Part shown: piece by piece, positions 43,546-53,142 of the stretch
Layout: each line of letters starts with the position of its first letter
How positions within the stretch are numbered: the first letter of the stretch is position 1
DNA from: Burkholderiaceae bacterium
Lineage (GTDB): Bacteria; Pseudomonadota; Gammaproteobacteria; Burkholderiales; Burkholderiaceae_C
NCBI GenBank assembly: GCA_024235895.1
Contig: JACKLM010000003.1
Span: forward strand, 186,001 to 250,000
Direction of reading: 5' to 3'
DNA length: 64,000 bases
The notes under the pieces: generated by a model
Seen by the model: only the letters and a program-made list of their open reading frames with translations
What the model was told of the DNA's origin: nothing
Databases searched by the model: none
Program-made: the position numbers and the translations under genes

Positions 43546-45165
43546 TCAGCCGCCCTCGCGCAGCGTGAAGAAGAAGGCCGCGCCGCGTTCGGGCTCACCC
43601 TCGGCCCAGACCTCGCCGCCGTGGCGCTGCACGATGCGCCGCACCGACGCCAGCCCGACGCCGGTGCCGGGGAATTCGCTCGCGCCGTGCAGGCGCTGAA
43701 ACAGCCCGAATAGCCGCTCGGCGCCGCGCATGTCGAAGCCGGCTCCGTCGTCGCGAACGCTGTAGACGCGACGGCCGTCGACCGACTCGCGCCCGATCGA
43801 GATGTGCGCCTTCGTTCGCCGTGCCGTGTACTTCCACGCATTGCCCAGCAGGTTCTCCAGCACCAGCCGCAGCAGCGTCGGATCGCCCGTGACCTGCATG
43901 CCGGGCTCGATCGTGACCTCGACGACGCGGTCGGGGCTGCCGCGCCGCAGTTCGTCGACGACCCAGCCGGCGAGCTGGCTCAGGTCGACCAGCTGGCGCG
44001 CCAGCGGCTGCGTCGACAGCCGCGCCAGCGTCAGCATGGCGTCGATCATCTGGTTCATGCGCGCCGCGGCGCCGAGCACGCGGTCAAGGTGGTCGTTGGC
44101 GACGCGGTCCAGACGCGTTCCGTAGTCCTCTTTCAGGATACGCGCGAATCCCTCGACGACCCGGATCGGCGCCCGCAGGTCGTGCGAGACGGTGTAGCTC
44201 AGCGTCGCGCCCTCGTTCGCGCCGGCCTCGCCCGGCCGCGACTGCTCGCAGATCACCGCCAGCCAGCGGCCGTCGTCCAGCGCCTTGCGATGCCAGTGCC
44301 AGCCTCCATCTCGGGCCTGCACATCGGTCCCGGACCAGGCGTGCTGCAGCGGCGCCGGCATGGCCTGCCGCAACGCCTCGTCGGCAATCCGTGATGCGCT
44401 GCCGAAGCGCTCGCGCGCCGCGGCATTGGCGTACAGCACGCTCCACGGGGCGGTCGCATCGTCCTTTTCGCGCACACCGGCCCATGCCGTGCCGTCGGCA
44501 GCGTCGGCGATTTGCGCCAGCGCATCGCGTACCACCGCGTCGGCATCGACCTGCCGTGCGCAGCCGAGATGGCCATCGAAGCGGCCGTGGCGGTCGAACC
44601 GTGGCGCGGCCCAGACGCGCCAAGGCACGCCATCGCGCGTCAATTCGAACCGCTCGACCGCGGCGTGACTTTCCAGCGCGCCGCGCAGCCTGTCGCGCGA
44701 ACGCCCGGCGTCGAACCGCTCCCACGGCGGCGAACCGGCGCCCCCCAGCGGCCCGGGCTGCAGCCGGTGCCCGGCATCGCTGAGCCATCCGCAGGCGTCG
44801 CCGAGGGACGACGCCAGCGCGGCCTCGCGGCGTGCATCGGCCAGTTCCTGCAGCCGGCCCATGCGGGCCAGCAGCCAGCCGACGCCGAAGGCGCCAGATG
44901 CGCCGACCAGCAGGGCCAGCACGGCGAAAGGCCCCGGAACGGGCGCCGCGAGGTCGCAGCCGGCCAGGGTCGCGGCCAGGCCCGCGGGCGCGATGACCCG
45001 GACCACGCCACGAGGCCGGTCGGGGCAGGCCCGCCGGGAGCGGGCCGAGGGCGCACCGCGCGCATGCCGCGCATCGCCCGCCGCGCGGCCGCGCGCGTCG
45101 CCGCCGATACCCACGCCGGCGGCGCAGTCGGAGCGCCCGGGCGGCGTCGTTGGCGACATCGGCAT
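43546..45165 (-). CDS. Membrane sensor histidine kinase
   Basis: This 539-residue kinase has one clear membrane helix near residues 78-102 (FAVLALLVGASGAFGVGWLL) and perhaps another before it. A PAS-like region (WSVLYANAAARERFGSAS) leads to HisKA SYTVSHDLRAPIRVVEGFAR and ATPase boxes NLLGNAWKYT, RDDGAGFD and GTGVGLAS. The ATG at 45165 was chosen because the frame upstream becomes Arg-rich shadow of the opposite strand. It is convergent with the ANTAR regulator and divergent from the Hpt gene, so it may feed the Hpt protein. Confidence 0.83.
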   Translation of the reverse strand: MPMSPTTPPGRSDCAAGVGIGGDARGRAAGDARHARGAPSARSRRACPDRPRGVVRVIAPAGLAATLAGCDLAAPVPGPFAVLALLVGASGAFGVGWLLARMGRLQELADARREAALASSLGDACGWLSDAGHRLQPGPLGGAGSPPWERFDAGRSRDRLRGALESHAAVERFELTRDGVPWRVWAAPRFDRHGRFDGHLGCARQVDADAVVRDALAQIADAADGTAWAGVREKDDATAPWSVLYANAAARERFGSASRIADEALRQAMPAPLQHAWSGTDVQARDGGWHWHRKALDDGRWLAVICEQSRPGEAGANEGATLSYTVSHDLRAPIRVVEGFARILKEDYGTRLDRVANDHLDRVLGAAARMNQMIDAMLTLARLSTQPLARQLVDLSQLAGWVVDELRRGSPDRVVEVTIEPGMQVTGDPTLLRLVLENLLGNAWKYTARRTKAHISIGRESVDGRRVYSVRDDGAGFDMRGAERLFGLFQRLHGASEFPGTGVGLASVRRIVQRHGGEVWAEGEPERGAAFFFTLREGG

Positions 45166-45171
45166 GGTTTC

Positions 45172-45177
45172 ATTGTA
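45172..45177 (-). promoter_or_regulatory. -10 box implying a leaderless mRNA for the kinase
   Basis: TACAAT on the minus strand ends 6 nt before the kinase ATG at 45165. If it is the -10, transcription begins at or next to the ATG. No Shine-Dalgarno sequence is present, and no good -35 hexamer is seen 16-18 bp upstream. Confidence 0.45.
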
Positions 45178-45311
45178 AAGAGGGGCCCTGGCGCGCTGCC
45201 GGCTCGCAGCCGAGCGACCGTGACGCCGCTCAAGCGCCGGCTGCTGCTGCCGATGAACCAGGCTGGCGGGGTCATTCCGGCTTTCCTTCGTGTGCACCCC
45301 CGCGTCGACCG

Positions 45312-45794
45312 ATGAGACACTTCGCCCCCATGCTGACCTTGCTTCGCTGTCCACCTGGCACCTCCGCCGAGGCGGGAGCTGGCGTACATGGTGCGGCGGG
45401 CCGAGATGGCGCGTCGGCCGGGTGCAGCCACGGCGAAGGTTCGCGCGAGCCGCTGGACCCCGCGACGCTGGCGAAGCTGCGCCAGCTCGACCCCGACGGC
45501 GAGCGTCACTTCCTGCCCAAGGTCCTGCAGGCGTACGAAAGATCGCTCGAACGCCACCTGACAGCACTCGAAGAGGCCGCGGCCGCCGGCGACCTGCCGC
45601 GCGCCGGCGCGCAGGCGCATGCGCTGAAGTCGTCATCGGCGAGCATCGGCGCACTGGCGCTGGCCGCCGCCTGCGCCGACGTCGAGCGTCGCGCGCGGGC
45701 CGCCGACGCGACCGTGCTGGGCGCGCCGCTGCGCACGCTCGTCGAAGAAGGTTTGCGCGCCGGCGCGGCGGTTCGGGCTATGCTGGCGAGCTGA
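45312..45794 (+). CDS. Hpt phosphotransfer protein
   Basis: This small protein (160 residues from ATG 45312; 154 from ATG 45330) is a histidine phosphotransfer module. FLPKVLQAYERSLERHLTAL and the phosphorylated-His motif QAHALKSSSASIGALALA are diagnostic. The first 45 residues are low complexity. It relays phosphate between a kinase receiver and a regulator receiver. The next gene, 17 bp on, starts with a receiver domain and is the natural target. A hybrid kinase donor is not present in the window. Confidence 0.87.
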   Translation: MRHFAPMLTLLRCPPGTSAEAGAGVHGAAGRDGASAGCSHGEGSREPLDPATLAKLRQLDPDGERHFLPKVLQAYERSLERHLTALEEAAAAGDLPRAGAQAHALKSSSASIGALALAAACADVERRARAADATVLGAPLRTLVEEGLRAGAAVRAMLAS

Positions 45795-45811
45795 GAGCCG
45801 CTCAGCGTCCC

Positions 45812-48004
45812 ATGACCTCGCCCACCGACTTGCCGCCCCCCGTGCTGCCGCGCGTGTTGCTCGTCGACGACGACGAGGTCAACCTGCTGCTGACCTCGAC
45901 CGCCTTGCGCCAGCGCGGCTTCGACGTCACCGAGGCCACGAGCGGCGAGGAGGCGCTGGCGCTGCTCGCGCGCAGGACGCCGGAGATCGTCGTGCTGGAC
46001 GCGCAGATGCCGGGGCTGGACGGTTTCGAGACCTGTGCCGCGCTGCGCGGGATGCCGGGGCTGGCGACCGTCCCGGTGCTGATGCTCACCGGCCTGGACG
46101 ACGACGCGTCGGTGGCGCGCGCCTACCGCGCCGGCGCGACCGACTTCTTCGTCAAGTCCGCGCAGTGGAGCCTGCTGGCCGAGCGGCTGAATTTCCTGCT
46201 GCGCAGCTCGCGCACCTATGTCGAGCTGGAGCGCAGCAAGGCCAAGCTGGCGCGCGCGCAGGATCTGGCGCGCATGGGCAGCTTCGACTGGCGACGCCGC
46301 GACGGCGTGTTGGCGATGCAGCCCGAGGCACAGCGCGTCTTCGGCCTGCCCGCGGGTGGCGTGCGTGCCAGCCTGCGCCTGCTGCTTCGCATGGTGCCGC
46401 CCGACGAGCGTCCGCCCTTCGTGCGGATGCTGCGCGAGCGGCTGCGCGCCAGCGCCCCGATCGCCTGCGACGTCACGATCGACCAGTACGACGGCCACCG
46501 GCGGGTGATCCACGTCGAGGCCGAGCCCGAGTTCGGCGAGCAGGGCCATTGCAGCGGCTACACCGGCATCGTGCAGGACGTCACCGACCGCCGCGCGGCC
46601 GAGGACCGGATCCGCCACCTAGCCAACTTCGACACCCTGACCGGGTTGCCCAACCGTCACCAGCTGATCTGGCGCGCCGAGCGCGCGCTGGAGCAGGCGC
46701 GGCGGCTGCAGCATCGCTTCGCGCTGTTGCTGATCGACCTGGACCGCTTCAAGGTCATCAACGACACGCTGGGCCACGCGTCGGGCGACGAGTTGCTGCG
46801 CCAGGTCGCGCTGCGGCTGCGCAGCTGCGTGCGCCACACCGACCAGGTGCTCGATGGTGTGCTGGAGGCTGCCGGCGCGCGCTCGCACCGCGCGCTGGAG
46901 GCCGTCGGCAGGCTGGGCGGCGACGAGTTCGTCGCCCTGCTGCCCGAGGTCGGCAGCGACGCCGATGCCGAGCGCGTGGCCGAGCGCGTGCTCGAGGTCA
47001 TGCGCGAGCCGGTCGTCGTCGGCGGGCAGGAGTGCTTCGTCACCGCCAGCGTCGGCGTGGCCTTGTACCCGCGCGACGGCGAGTCGGTGGTCGACCTGCT
47101 GCGCAACGCCGACGTCGCGATGTATTCGATCAAGGATCAGGGGCGCAACGGCGCGGCGGTCTACTGCCCGGCGCTGGCAGGCTCCGGACGCGACAAGCTC
47201 GAGCGCGAGACCGCGCTGCACAAGGCGATCGAGCGCGAGGAACTGGTGCTGCACTACCAGCCGCAGGTCGACGTGCGCGTCGGCCAGGTCATCGGTGCCG
47301 AGGCGCTGATGCGCTGGCAGCGCGGCAGCGTGCTGGTGCCTCCCAAGGATTTCATCCCGCTGGCCGAGGAGACCGGACTGATCGTGCCGCTGTCGGAGTG
47401 GGCGATGCGCGAGGCCGCCCGCCAGGCCCGGCAGTGGCGCCACCGGCTGGCGTTCGAGCGGCCGATCTCGGTCAACCTGCCCAGCCACATGTTCTCGCGC
47501 AGCGACCTCGTCGAGCAGCTTCACGAGGCGGTGACCAGCCAGGGCCTGCCGCACGGTATGCTGCGCATCGAGATCACCGAGGACAACCTGATGAAGGACC
47601 TGCGCAGCGTCATCCCGACGCTGCACCGGCTCAACGAGATCGGCGTCGAGATCTCGATCGACGACTTCGGCACCGGCTACTCGTCGATGTCGTACCTGAC
47701 GACCTTGCCGATCGCCGAGCTGAAGATCGACCGCAGCTTCGTCCGCGACCTGGGCGTGACCCCGCAGAGCCCGGCGATCGTCTCGGCGATCATCGCGCTG
47801 TCGCGCGCGCTGGGGCTGCGCGTGGTCGCCGAAGGGGTCGAGATGCTGCGCCAGCTCGACGTGCTGCAGCGGCTGGGCTGCCACGTGATGCAGGGCTTCA
47901 TGTTCTGCCGTCCCGTGGCCGCCGAGGACTTCGAGCGCTGGTATCGCACGGCCGAGTTGCCGCGTGTCGAGGCGGGGCCGCTGCTGGACAGCCAGGTCGC
48001 ATGA
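45812..48004 (+). CDS. REC-PAS-GGDEF-EAL cyclic-di-GMP protein
   Basis: This 730-residue protein has a receiver domain (RVLLVDDDEVNLLLTSTALR; phosphoacceptor Asp63 in IVVLDAQMPGLDGF), a PAS domain (about 155-265), a GGDEF domain with FDTLTGLPNRHQLIWRAERA and GRLGGDEFVALLPEV, and an EAL domain with IGAEALMRWQR and SIDDFGTGYSSMSYL. Both catalytic signatures are complete, so it could make or degrade cyclic di-GMP; I cannot say which dominates. The adjacent Hpt gene suggests phosphorylation controls it. Its place by flagellar genes fits a motility-to-biofilm switch. Confidence 0.93.
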   Translation: MTSPTDLPPPVLPRVLLVDDDEVNLLLTSTALRQRGFDVTEATSGEEALALLARRTPEIVVLDAQMPGLDGFETCAALRGMPGLATVPVLMLTGLDDDASVARAYRAGATDFFVKSAQWSLLAERLNFLLRSSRTYVELERSKAKLARAQDLARMGSFDWRRRDGVLAMQPEAQRVFGLPAGGVRASLRLLLRMVPPDERPPFVRMLRERLRASAPIACDVTIDQYDGHRRVIHVEAEPEFGEQGHCSGYTGIVQDVTDRRAAEDRIRHLANFDTLTGLPNRHQLIWRAERALEQARRLQHRFALLLIDLDRFKVINDTLGHASGDELLRQVALRLRSCVRHTDQVLDGVLEAAGARSHRALEAVGRLGGDEFVALLPEVGSDADAERVAERVLEVMREPVVVGGQECFVTASVGVALYPRDGESVVDLLRNADVAMYSIKDQGRNGAAVYCPALAGSGRDKLERETALHKAIEREELVLHYQPQVDVRVGQVIGAEALMRWQRGSVLVPPKDFIPLAEETGLIVPLSEWAMREAARQARQWRHRLAFERPISVNLPSHMFSRSDLVEQLHEAVTSQGLPHGMLRIEITEDNLMKDLRSVIPTLHRLNEIGVEISIDDFGTGYSSMSYLTTLPIAELKIDRSFVRDLGVTPQSPAIVSAIIALSRALGLRVVAEGVEMLRQLDVLQRLGCHVMQGFMFCRPVAAEDFERWYRTAELPRVEAGPLLDSQVA

Positions 48005-48084
48005 CGCCGCGCCCCCGGCCCGGGCGCAGAAGGAAAAGCAGCACCGGCCGGACGGGCCAGCGGGGCCTTGCGTCGTGGATCGGT

Positions 48085-48160
48085 TGGTGCCGGTGAAGAG
48101 AATCGAACTCCCGACCTTCGCATTACGAATGCGCTGCTCTACCAGCTGAGCTACACCGGC
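48085..48160 (-). tRNA. tRNA-Thr (anticodon CGT)
   Basis: The 76-nt minus-strand sequence folds as a complete tRNA: acceptor GCCGGTG pairs with CACCGGC, the D-arm has AGCTCAGCTGGTAGAGC, the anticodon stem GCGCA/TGCGA flanks loop TTCGTAA, and the T-arm holds GTTCGATTC. The anticodon CGT reads ACG, an abundant Thr codon in this genome. The 3' CCA is encoded. Confidence 0.96.
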
Positions 48161-48172
48161 GCCGAACCTGAC

Positions 48173-48178
48173 ATTCTA
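48173..48178 (-). promoter_or_regulatory. -10 box of tRNA-Thr
   Basis: TAGAAT on the minus strand lies 12 bp before the mature tRNA 5' end, a normal distance for a tRNA promoter. No good -35 was found between it and the fbp stop, so fbp read-through may also contribute. Confidence 0.5.
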
Positions 48179-48222
48179 GCCGAATGCGGCCGAGCCGCGG
48201 CCGCGGCCGCTCCTTCGCGGGG

Positions 48223-49245
48223 TCAGCCGTGGTGGTACGAGGTCACGCGCTCGACCTCGTGGCGCGACCCGAGGATCACGCTGGCACGCTCGTGCAACCG
48301 GGTCGGCACGATGTCCAGGATGCGCTGCTGGCCGTTGGTCGCCATGCCGCCGGCCTGCTCGACGAGCATCGACATCGGGTTGGCTTCGTACAGCAGCCGC
48401 AGCTTGCCGGGCTTGCCCGGCTCGCGCTTGTCCCAGGGGTACAGGAAGATGCCGCCGCGCGTGAGGATGCGGTGCACGTCGGCGACCATGCTGGCGACCC
48501 AGCGCATGTTGAAGTCCTTGCCGCGCGGGCCCTCCTGGCCGGCCAGGCACTCGTCGATGTAGCGCCGCACCGGCTCGGCCCAGTGGCGCAGGTTGGACAT
48601 GTTGATCGCGAACTCGCGCGTGTCCTCGGGGATCCTCACCTGGTCCTCGGTCAGGACCCAGGACCCGGTCTCGCGGTCGAGCGTGAACATCGCGACCCCG
48701 TCGCCCACCGTCAGCACCAGCGTCGTCTGCGGCCCGTAGACGCAGTAGCCGGCTGCGGCCTGGTGCTTGCCCGGCTGCAGGAAGTCGTCCTCGCTGACGC
48801 CGCGGCCGTGGCCGACCTTGCGCAGCACGCTGAAGATGGTGCCGATCGAGACGTTGACGTCGATGTTGCTGGACCCGTCCAGCGGGTCGAACAGCAGCAG
48901 GAACTCGCCCTGCGGGTAGCGGTTCGGCACGACGTGGATCGAGTCCATCTCCTCGCTGGCCATCGCCGCCAAATGGCCTCCCCACTCGTTGGCCTCGACC
49001 AGCACCTCGTTGGCGATGACGTCGAGCTTCTTGACCACCTCGCCCTGGACGTTGCTCTGGTCGGTGCTGCCGAGCACGTCGCCCAGCGCCCCCTTGTTGA
49101 CGGCGATCGCGATGCGCTTGCAGGCGCGCGCGACGACCTCGATCAGCAGCCGCAGCGGCGGTTGGATGCGGCCGTGCTCGCGCTGCTGCTCGACCAGGTA
49201 CTGCGTCAGGCTGATGCGGCGCGGCAGCTTCGTCGAGGAGGGCAT
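48223..49245 (-). CDS. fbp: Fructose-1,6-bisphosphatase class I
   Basis: This 340-residue cytoplasmic enzyme hydrolyses fructose 1,6-bisphosphate in gluconeogenesis. The metal-binding signature LLLFDPLDGSSNIDVNVSIG is complete, with DVIANEVLVE and MASEEMDSI before it, and ILTRGGIFLYPWDKRE and LLYEANPMSMLVEQAGG toward the end. The ATG at 49245 is one base after the pepN stop. Length is normal for class I. Confidence 0.97.
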   Translation of the reverse strand: MPSSTKLPRRISLTQYLVEQQREHGRIQPPLRLLIEVVARACKRIAIAVNKGALGDVLGSTDQSNVQGEVVKKLDVIANEVLVEANEWGGHLAAMASEEMDSIHVVPNRYPQGEFLLLFDPLDGSSNIDVNVSIGTIFSVLRKVGHGRGVSEDDFLQPGKHQAAAGYCVYGPQTTLVLTVGDGVAMFTLDRETGSWVLTEDQVRIPEDTREFAINMSNLRHWAEPVRRYIDECLAGQEGPRGKDFNMRWVASMVADVHRILTRGGIFLYPWDKREPGKPGKLRLLYEANPMSMLVEQAGGMATNGQQRILDIVPTRLHERASVILGSRHEVERVTSYHHG

Positions 49246-49246
49246 T

Positions 49247-51904
49247 TCAGTCGTTCTCCAGCGCGCGCGAGACGATCTCGCGCACCTCGTCGCTCAGTTC
49301 GGGTCGGGCTGCCACGCGCGCGATGGCCTCTCGCGCGGCGCTGCGCCAGGGTTCGGCCAGCGCGCGCCAGCGGTCCATCGCGCGTGCCAGCCGGGATGCG
49401 ACCTGCGGGTTGAAGCCATCCAGCGCCAGCAGCTGCTCGGCCCAGAATCGGTAGCCCGAGGCGTCGGGCCGGTGCAGCGCCGCCGGGTTGCCGTGGCACA
49501 GCGCGAAGATCAGGCTGCGCGCGCGGTTCGGGTTGCGCAGCGAGAAATCCGGGTGCGCCAGCAGCGTGCGCGCGTGCGCCAGCACGCGGCCGGTGCCTTC
49601 GGCGGCGGGCTCGGGCGCGGTGGCCTGGATCGCGAACCACTTGTCGACCACCAGCGCATCGTGGCGGAAGCGGGCGTGGAAGTGGCCCAGTGCCTGGCTC
49701 GCCAGCGGCGATCCGGCCGCCACCAGCGCGCGCAGCGCAGCCTCGCGGTCGGTCATGCTGGACGCGTCCTTGACGCGCTGGTAGGCGCGTCCGGGCCAGA
49801 CCGGGTCGCCTGTGCGCTCCGCGCGGCGCACCTGCATCGCCAGCGCGAGGTTGGCCAGCGCACGGCGGCCGGCCTGATCCGGGGTCGGTGCATAGCCCTC
49901 GCGCACCTGGTGCGCGTCCCAGGCCCAGGCCCAGTCGTCGGCCAGCGCGTGCGCGAGCTGGTCGCGCATCGACTCGCGCACCGCGTGGATGCGCAGCGGG
50001 TCGAAGGGCTCGGCCTGCTCGGCAACATAGGCCTCGCCCGGTAGCGTCAGTGCCAGCGCCTTGAACGCCGGGTCCAGCGTGTCGTGGCGCAGCACCGCGC
50101 GCATGGCGTCGACGAAGGCATCGTCGAGCCGGTCGGAGGCGCCGGCCGGCAACGCGGCGAGCATGCGCCGCAGCGCCAGCCGCTGCCCGGCCTCCCAGCG
50201 CACGAAGGCGTCGCCGTCGTGCGCCAGCAGCACCCGCAGCGCGTCGTCGTCCAGCCCGTCGTCCAGGATCACCGGAGCCGAGAAGCCGCGCAGCAGCGAG
50301 GGCACCGGCTCGGCGGCGATGCCGTCGAACGTGAAGACCTGCTCGGTCTCGGTCAGCACCAGCAGTTCCTCGGTCAGCGACGTGCCGTCGCGGCCGACGA
50401 GCCCGGTGCGCACCGGGATCACCATCGGCTGCTTGTGCGGCTGGCCCGGGCTGGGCAGGTGCTGCTGCGCCAGCGTCAGCGTGTAGCGTTGCGCGGCGGC
50501 GTCCCACTGGCCGCGGGCCTTCAGCCGCGGCGTGCCGGCCTGCGCGTACCAGCGCCCGAAGGCCTGGAAGTGGGCGGCCAGCGGCGAGCCGGGGTTGGCG
50601 TCGGCGATCGCCCGCGCGAAGTCGTCGCAGGTCACGGCCTGGCCGTCGTGGCGCTCGAAGTACATCGTCATGCCGCGCGCGAAGCCCTCGCGCCCGACCA
50701 GCGTGTGCATCATGCGCACGACCTCGGCGCCCTTCTCGTAGACGGTCGCGGTGTAGAAGTTGTCGATCGCGGCATAGGCGTCGGGGCGCACCGGGTGCGC
50801 CATCGGCCCGGCGTCCTCGGCGAACTGCGCGTGGCGAAGTGCGCGCACGTCCTCGATGCGCTTGACCGCGCGCGCGCTGGTGCCGCCGGCCATGTCCATC
50901 GAGAACTCCTGGTCGCGAAAGACCGTCAGGCCCTCCTTGAGCGAGAGCTGGAACCAGTCGCGGCAGGTCACGCGGTTGCCGGTCCAGTTGTGGAAGTACT
51001 CGTGGCCGACGACGCTCTCGATGCCGGCGAAGTCGTCGTCGGTCGCGGTCACGGGGCTGGCCAGCACGTACTTGGTGTTGAAGACGTTGAGCCCCTTGTT
51101 CTCCATCGCCCCCATGTTGAAGTCGTCGACGGCGACGATCATGAATCGGTCCAGGTCCAGCGGCAGCCCGAAGCGCGCCTCGTCCCAGGCCACCGAGGCG
51201 ACGAGCGAGCGCATCGCGTGCCCGGTCTTGTCGAGGTCGCCGCGCTTGACCCAGACCTGCAGCAGGTGGTCGCGTCCGCCGCGGGTGCGGATGCGCTGCT
51301 CGCGCGCGACGAGGTCGGCGGCGACGAGCGCGAACAGGTAGCTCGGCTTCGGGAACGGGTCGTCCCAGACCGCGAAGTGGCGCCCGCCGTCGAGCTCGCC
51401 CTGCTCGACCAGGTTGCCGTTGGCGAGCAGTACCGGGTAGCGCGTGCGGTCGGCGCGCAGCGTGACGCGGTAGGTCGCCATCACGTCCGGGCGGTCGAGG
51501 AAGTAGGTGATGCGCCGGAAGCCCTCGGCCTCGCACTGCGTGAACAGCCCGCTGCCGCTGGCGTACAGCCCCGACAGCGCGGTGTTCCGGTCCGGCGCGC
51601 AGGTGGCGCGGATCTCGAGCACGAAGGCCTCGTCCGCCGGCGGCTGGTCGATGACCAGCTTGTCGCCCTCGTGTCGGAACGACACGCTCGCGCCGTCGGA
51701 CATCACGCGCAGCAGGTTCAGCCCCTCGCCGTCCAGCGCCAGCGGCGTGCCGGCGGCGGTGCCCGCGGCGCGCTCGAGGTGCAACCGGCTGGCGACGATG
51801 GTCTTGGCGGGGTCGAGGTCGAAGCCGAGCTCGACGTGGCGGATGCGGTACGGCGGCGGCGCGTAGTCCTCGCGCCGCACCAGGGTGGCGGTGCCTTGGG
51901 GCAT
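49247..51904 (-). CDS. pepN: Aminopeptidase N (M1 family)
   Basis: This 885-residue zinc aminopeptidase trims N-terminal residues from peptides. The exopeptidase motif is GAMENKG, and the zinc site is VVGHEYFHNWTGNRVT with the third ligand Glu in SLKEGLTVF. The length matches the gluzincin type found in proteobacteria. The ATG at 51904 lies 49 bp after the prfB stop; an AAGGA sits about 12 nt before it. It likely shares transcripts with prfB and fbp. Confidence 0.97.
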   Translation of the reverse strand: MPQGTATLVRREDYAPPPYRIRHVELGFDLDPAKTIVASRLHLERAAGTAAGTPLALDGEGLNLLRVMSDGASVSFRHEGDKLVIDQPPADEAFVLEIRATCAPDRNTALSGLYASGSGLFTQCEAEGFRRITYFLDRPDVMATYRVTLRADRTRYPVLLANGNLVEQGELDGGRHFAVWDDPFPKPSYLFALVAADLVAREQRIRTRGGRDHLLQVWVKRGDLDKTGHAMRSLVASVAWDEARFGLPLDLDRFMIVAVDDFNMGAMENKGLNVFNTKYVLASPVTATDDDFAGIESVVGHEYFHNWTGNRVTCRDWFQLSLKEGLTVFRDQEFSMDMAGGTSARAVKRIEDVRALRHAQFAEDAGPMAHPVRPDAYAAIDNFYTATVYEKGAEVVRMMHTLVGREGFARGMTMYFERHDGQAVTCDDFARAIADANPGSPLAAHFQAFGRWYAQAGTPRLKARGQWDAAAQRYTLTLAQQHLPSPGQPHKQPMVIPVRTGLVGRDGTSLTEELLVLTETEQVFTFDGIAAEPVPSLLRGFSAPVILDDGLDDDALRVLLAHDGDAFVRWEAGQRLALRRMLAALPAGASDRLDDAFVDAMRAVLRHDTLDPAFKALALTLPGEAYVAEQAEPFDPLRIHAVRESMRDQLAHALADDWAWAWDAHQVREGYAPTPDQAGRRALANLALAMQVRRAERTGDPVWPGRAYQRVKDASSMTDREAALRALVAAGSPLASQALGHFHARFRHDALVVDKWFAIQATAPEPAAEGTGRVLAHARTLLAHPDFSLRNPNRARSLIFALCHGNPAALHRPDASGYRFWAEQLLALDGFNPQVASRLARAMDRWRALAEPWRSAAREAIARVAARPELSDEVREIVSRALEND

Positions 51905-51953
51905 GGTCGGGTGTCGTCCTTCGGGAGGGCGGGGCGGCGGCGCGACGCGGCCG

Positions 51954-53058
51954 TCAGAGCCCCTGCTTGAGGCTGGCGCCGATGAAGGGGTCCAGGTCGC
52001 CGTCGAGCACCTTCTGGGTGGCCGAGATCTCCACCCCGGTGCGCAGGTCCTTGACGCGGCTCTGGTCGAGCACGTAGGAGCGGATCTGGTGCCCCCAGCC
52101 GACGTCGGTCTTGCTGTCCTCGAGCTTCTGCTGCGCCTCACGCTGCTTGCGCATCTCGTGCTCGTACAGGCGCGAGCGCAGCATCGCCCAGGCCTCGTCG
52201 CGGTTGCTGTGCTGGCTGCGGCTGTTCTGGCACTGCACGACGATGTTGGTCGGCAGGTGCGTCATGCGCACCGCCGAGTCGGTCTTGTTGATGTGCTGGC
52301 CGCCGGCGCCGCTGGCGCGGAAGGTGTCGATGCGGACGTCGGCCGGGTTGATCTCGATCTCGATCGTGTCGTCGACCTCGGGGTAGACGAACACCGACGC
52401 GAAGCTGGTGTGGCGACCGCCGGCGCTGTCGAACGGGCTCTTGCGCACCAGCCGGTGCACGCCGGTCTCGGTGCGAAGGTGGCCGAAGGCGTACTCGCCC
52501 TCCACCTTGATCGTCGCGCTGCGGATGCCGGCGACGTCGCCGGCGGTCTCCTCCAGCACCTCCGCCTTGTAGCCCTTGCGCTCGCAGTAGCGCAGGTACT
52601 GGCGCAGCAGCATCGCCGCCCAGTCCATCGCCTCGGTGCCGCCGGCACCGGCCTGGATGTCGATGAAGCAGTTGCCCGGGTCCGCCGGGTTGGAGAACAT
52701 ACGCCGGAACTCGAGCTCCTCGACCGACTCGGCGAGCCGGTCGGCATCGTCGGCGATCGCGCGCAGGCTGTCCTCGTCGCCCTCGGACTTGGCCATCTCG
52801 TACAGCTCGCTGTCGTCGGCGAGCTGCGTCGTCAGCCGCTCGAGCGTGTGCACCACGGTCTCGAGCTGGCGCTTCTCGCGCCCGAGCTCCTGCGCGCGCT
52901 TCGGATCGTTCCAGATCGCGGGGTTCTCCAGCGCGGCGTCGACCTCCTTCAGCCGCAGCGACTTGTGCTCGTAGTCAAAGATACCCCCTTAGCGCGCCGG
53001 TGCGCGCTGAGAGGTCGGCCAGCCGGGTGCCGATGAGGTTGATCTGCTCGTTGTCCAT
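51954..53058 (-). CDS. prfB: Peptide chain release factor 2 (programmed +1 frameshift)
   Basis: RF2 releases peptides at UGA and UAA. The 27-codon first frame (MDNEQINLIG to RGYL) ends at an in-frame TGA (52977-52975). After a +1 shift the second frame continues DYEHKSLRLKEVD for 340 residues, giving 367 in total, the normal length. The RF2 anticodon-like SPF (KSPFDSAGG) and catalytic GGQ (GAGGQHINKTDS) are present. The ATG is at 53058. The coordinates span both frames. Confidence 0.97.
52974..52989 (-). promoter_or_regulatory. prfB programmed frameshift site
   Basis: On the minus strand the order is AGGGGG, TAT, CTT, TGA, C. The AGGGGG acts as an internal Shine-Dalgarno, and the CTT-TGA-C slip site is the classic RF2 autoregulatory element: low RF2 lets ribosomes slip at TGA and make more RF2. 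Confidence 0.95.
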
Positions 53059-53142
53059 CGGGGTTCGCTTTCGTGTAGGGTCGCGATTTTCGCATGCCCG
53101 CCGCGGGCTGCGCGACCTGCGCGCGCCGGCCTTGCGCGCGCG

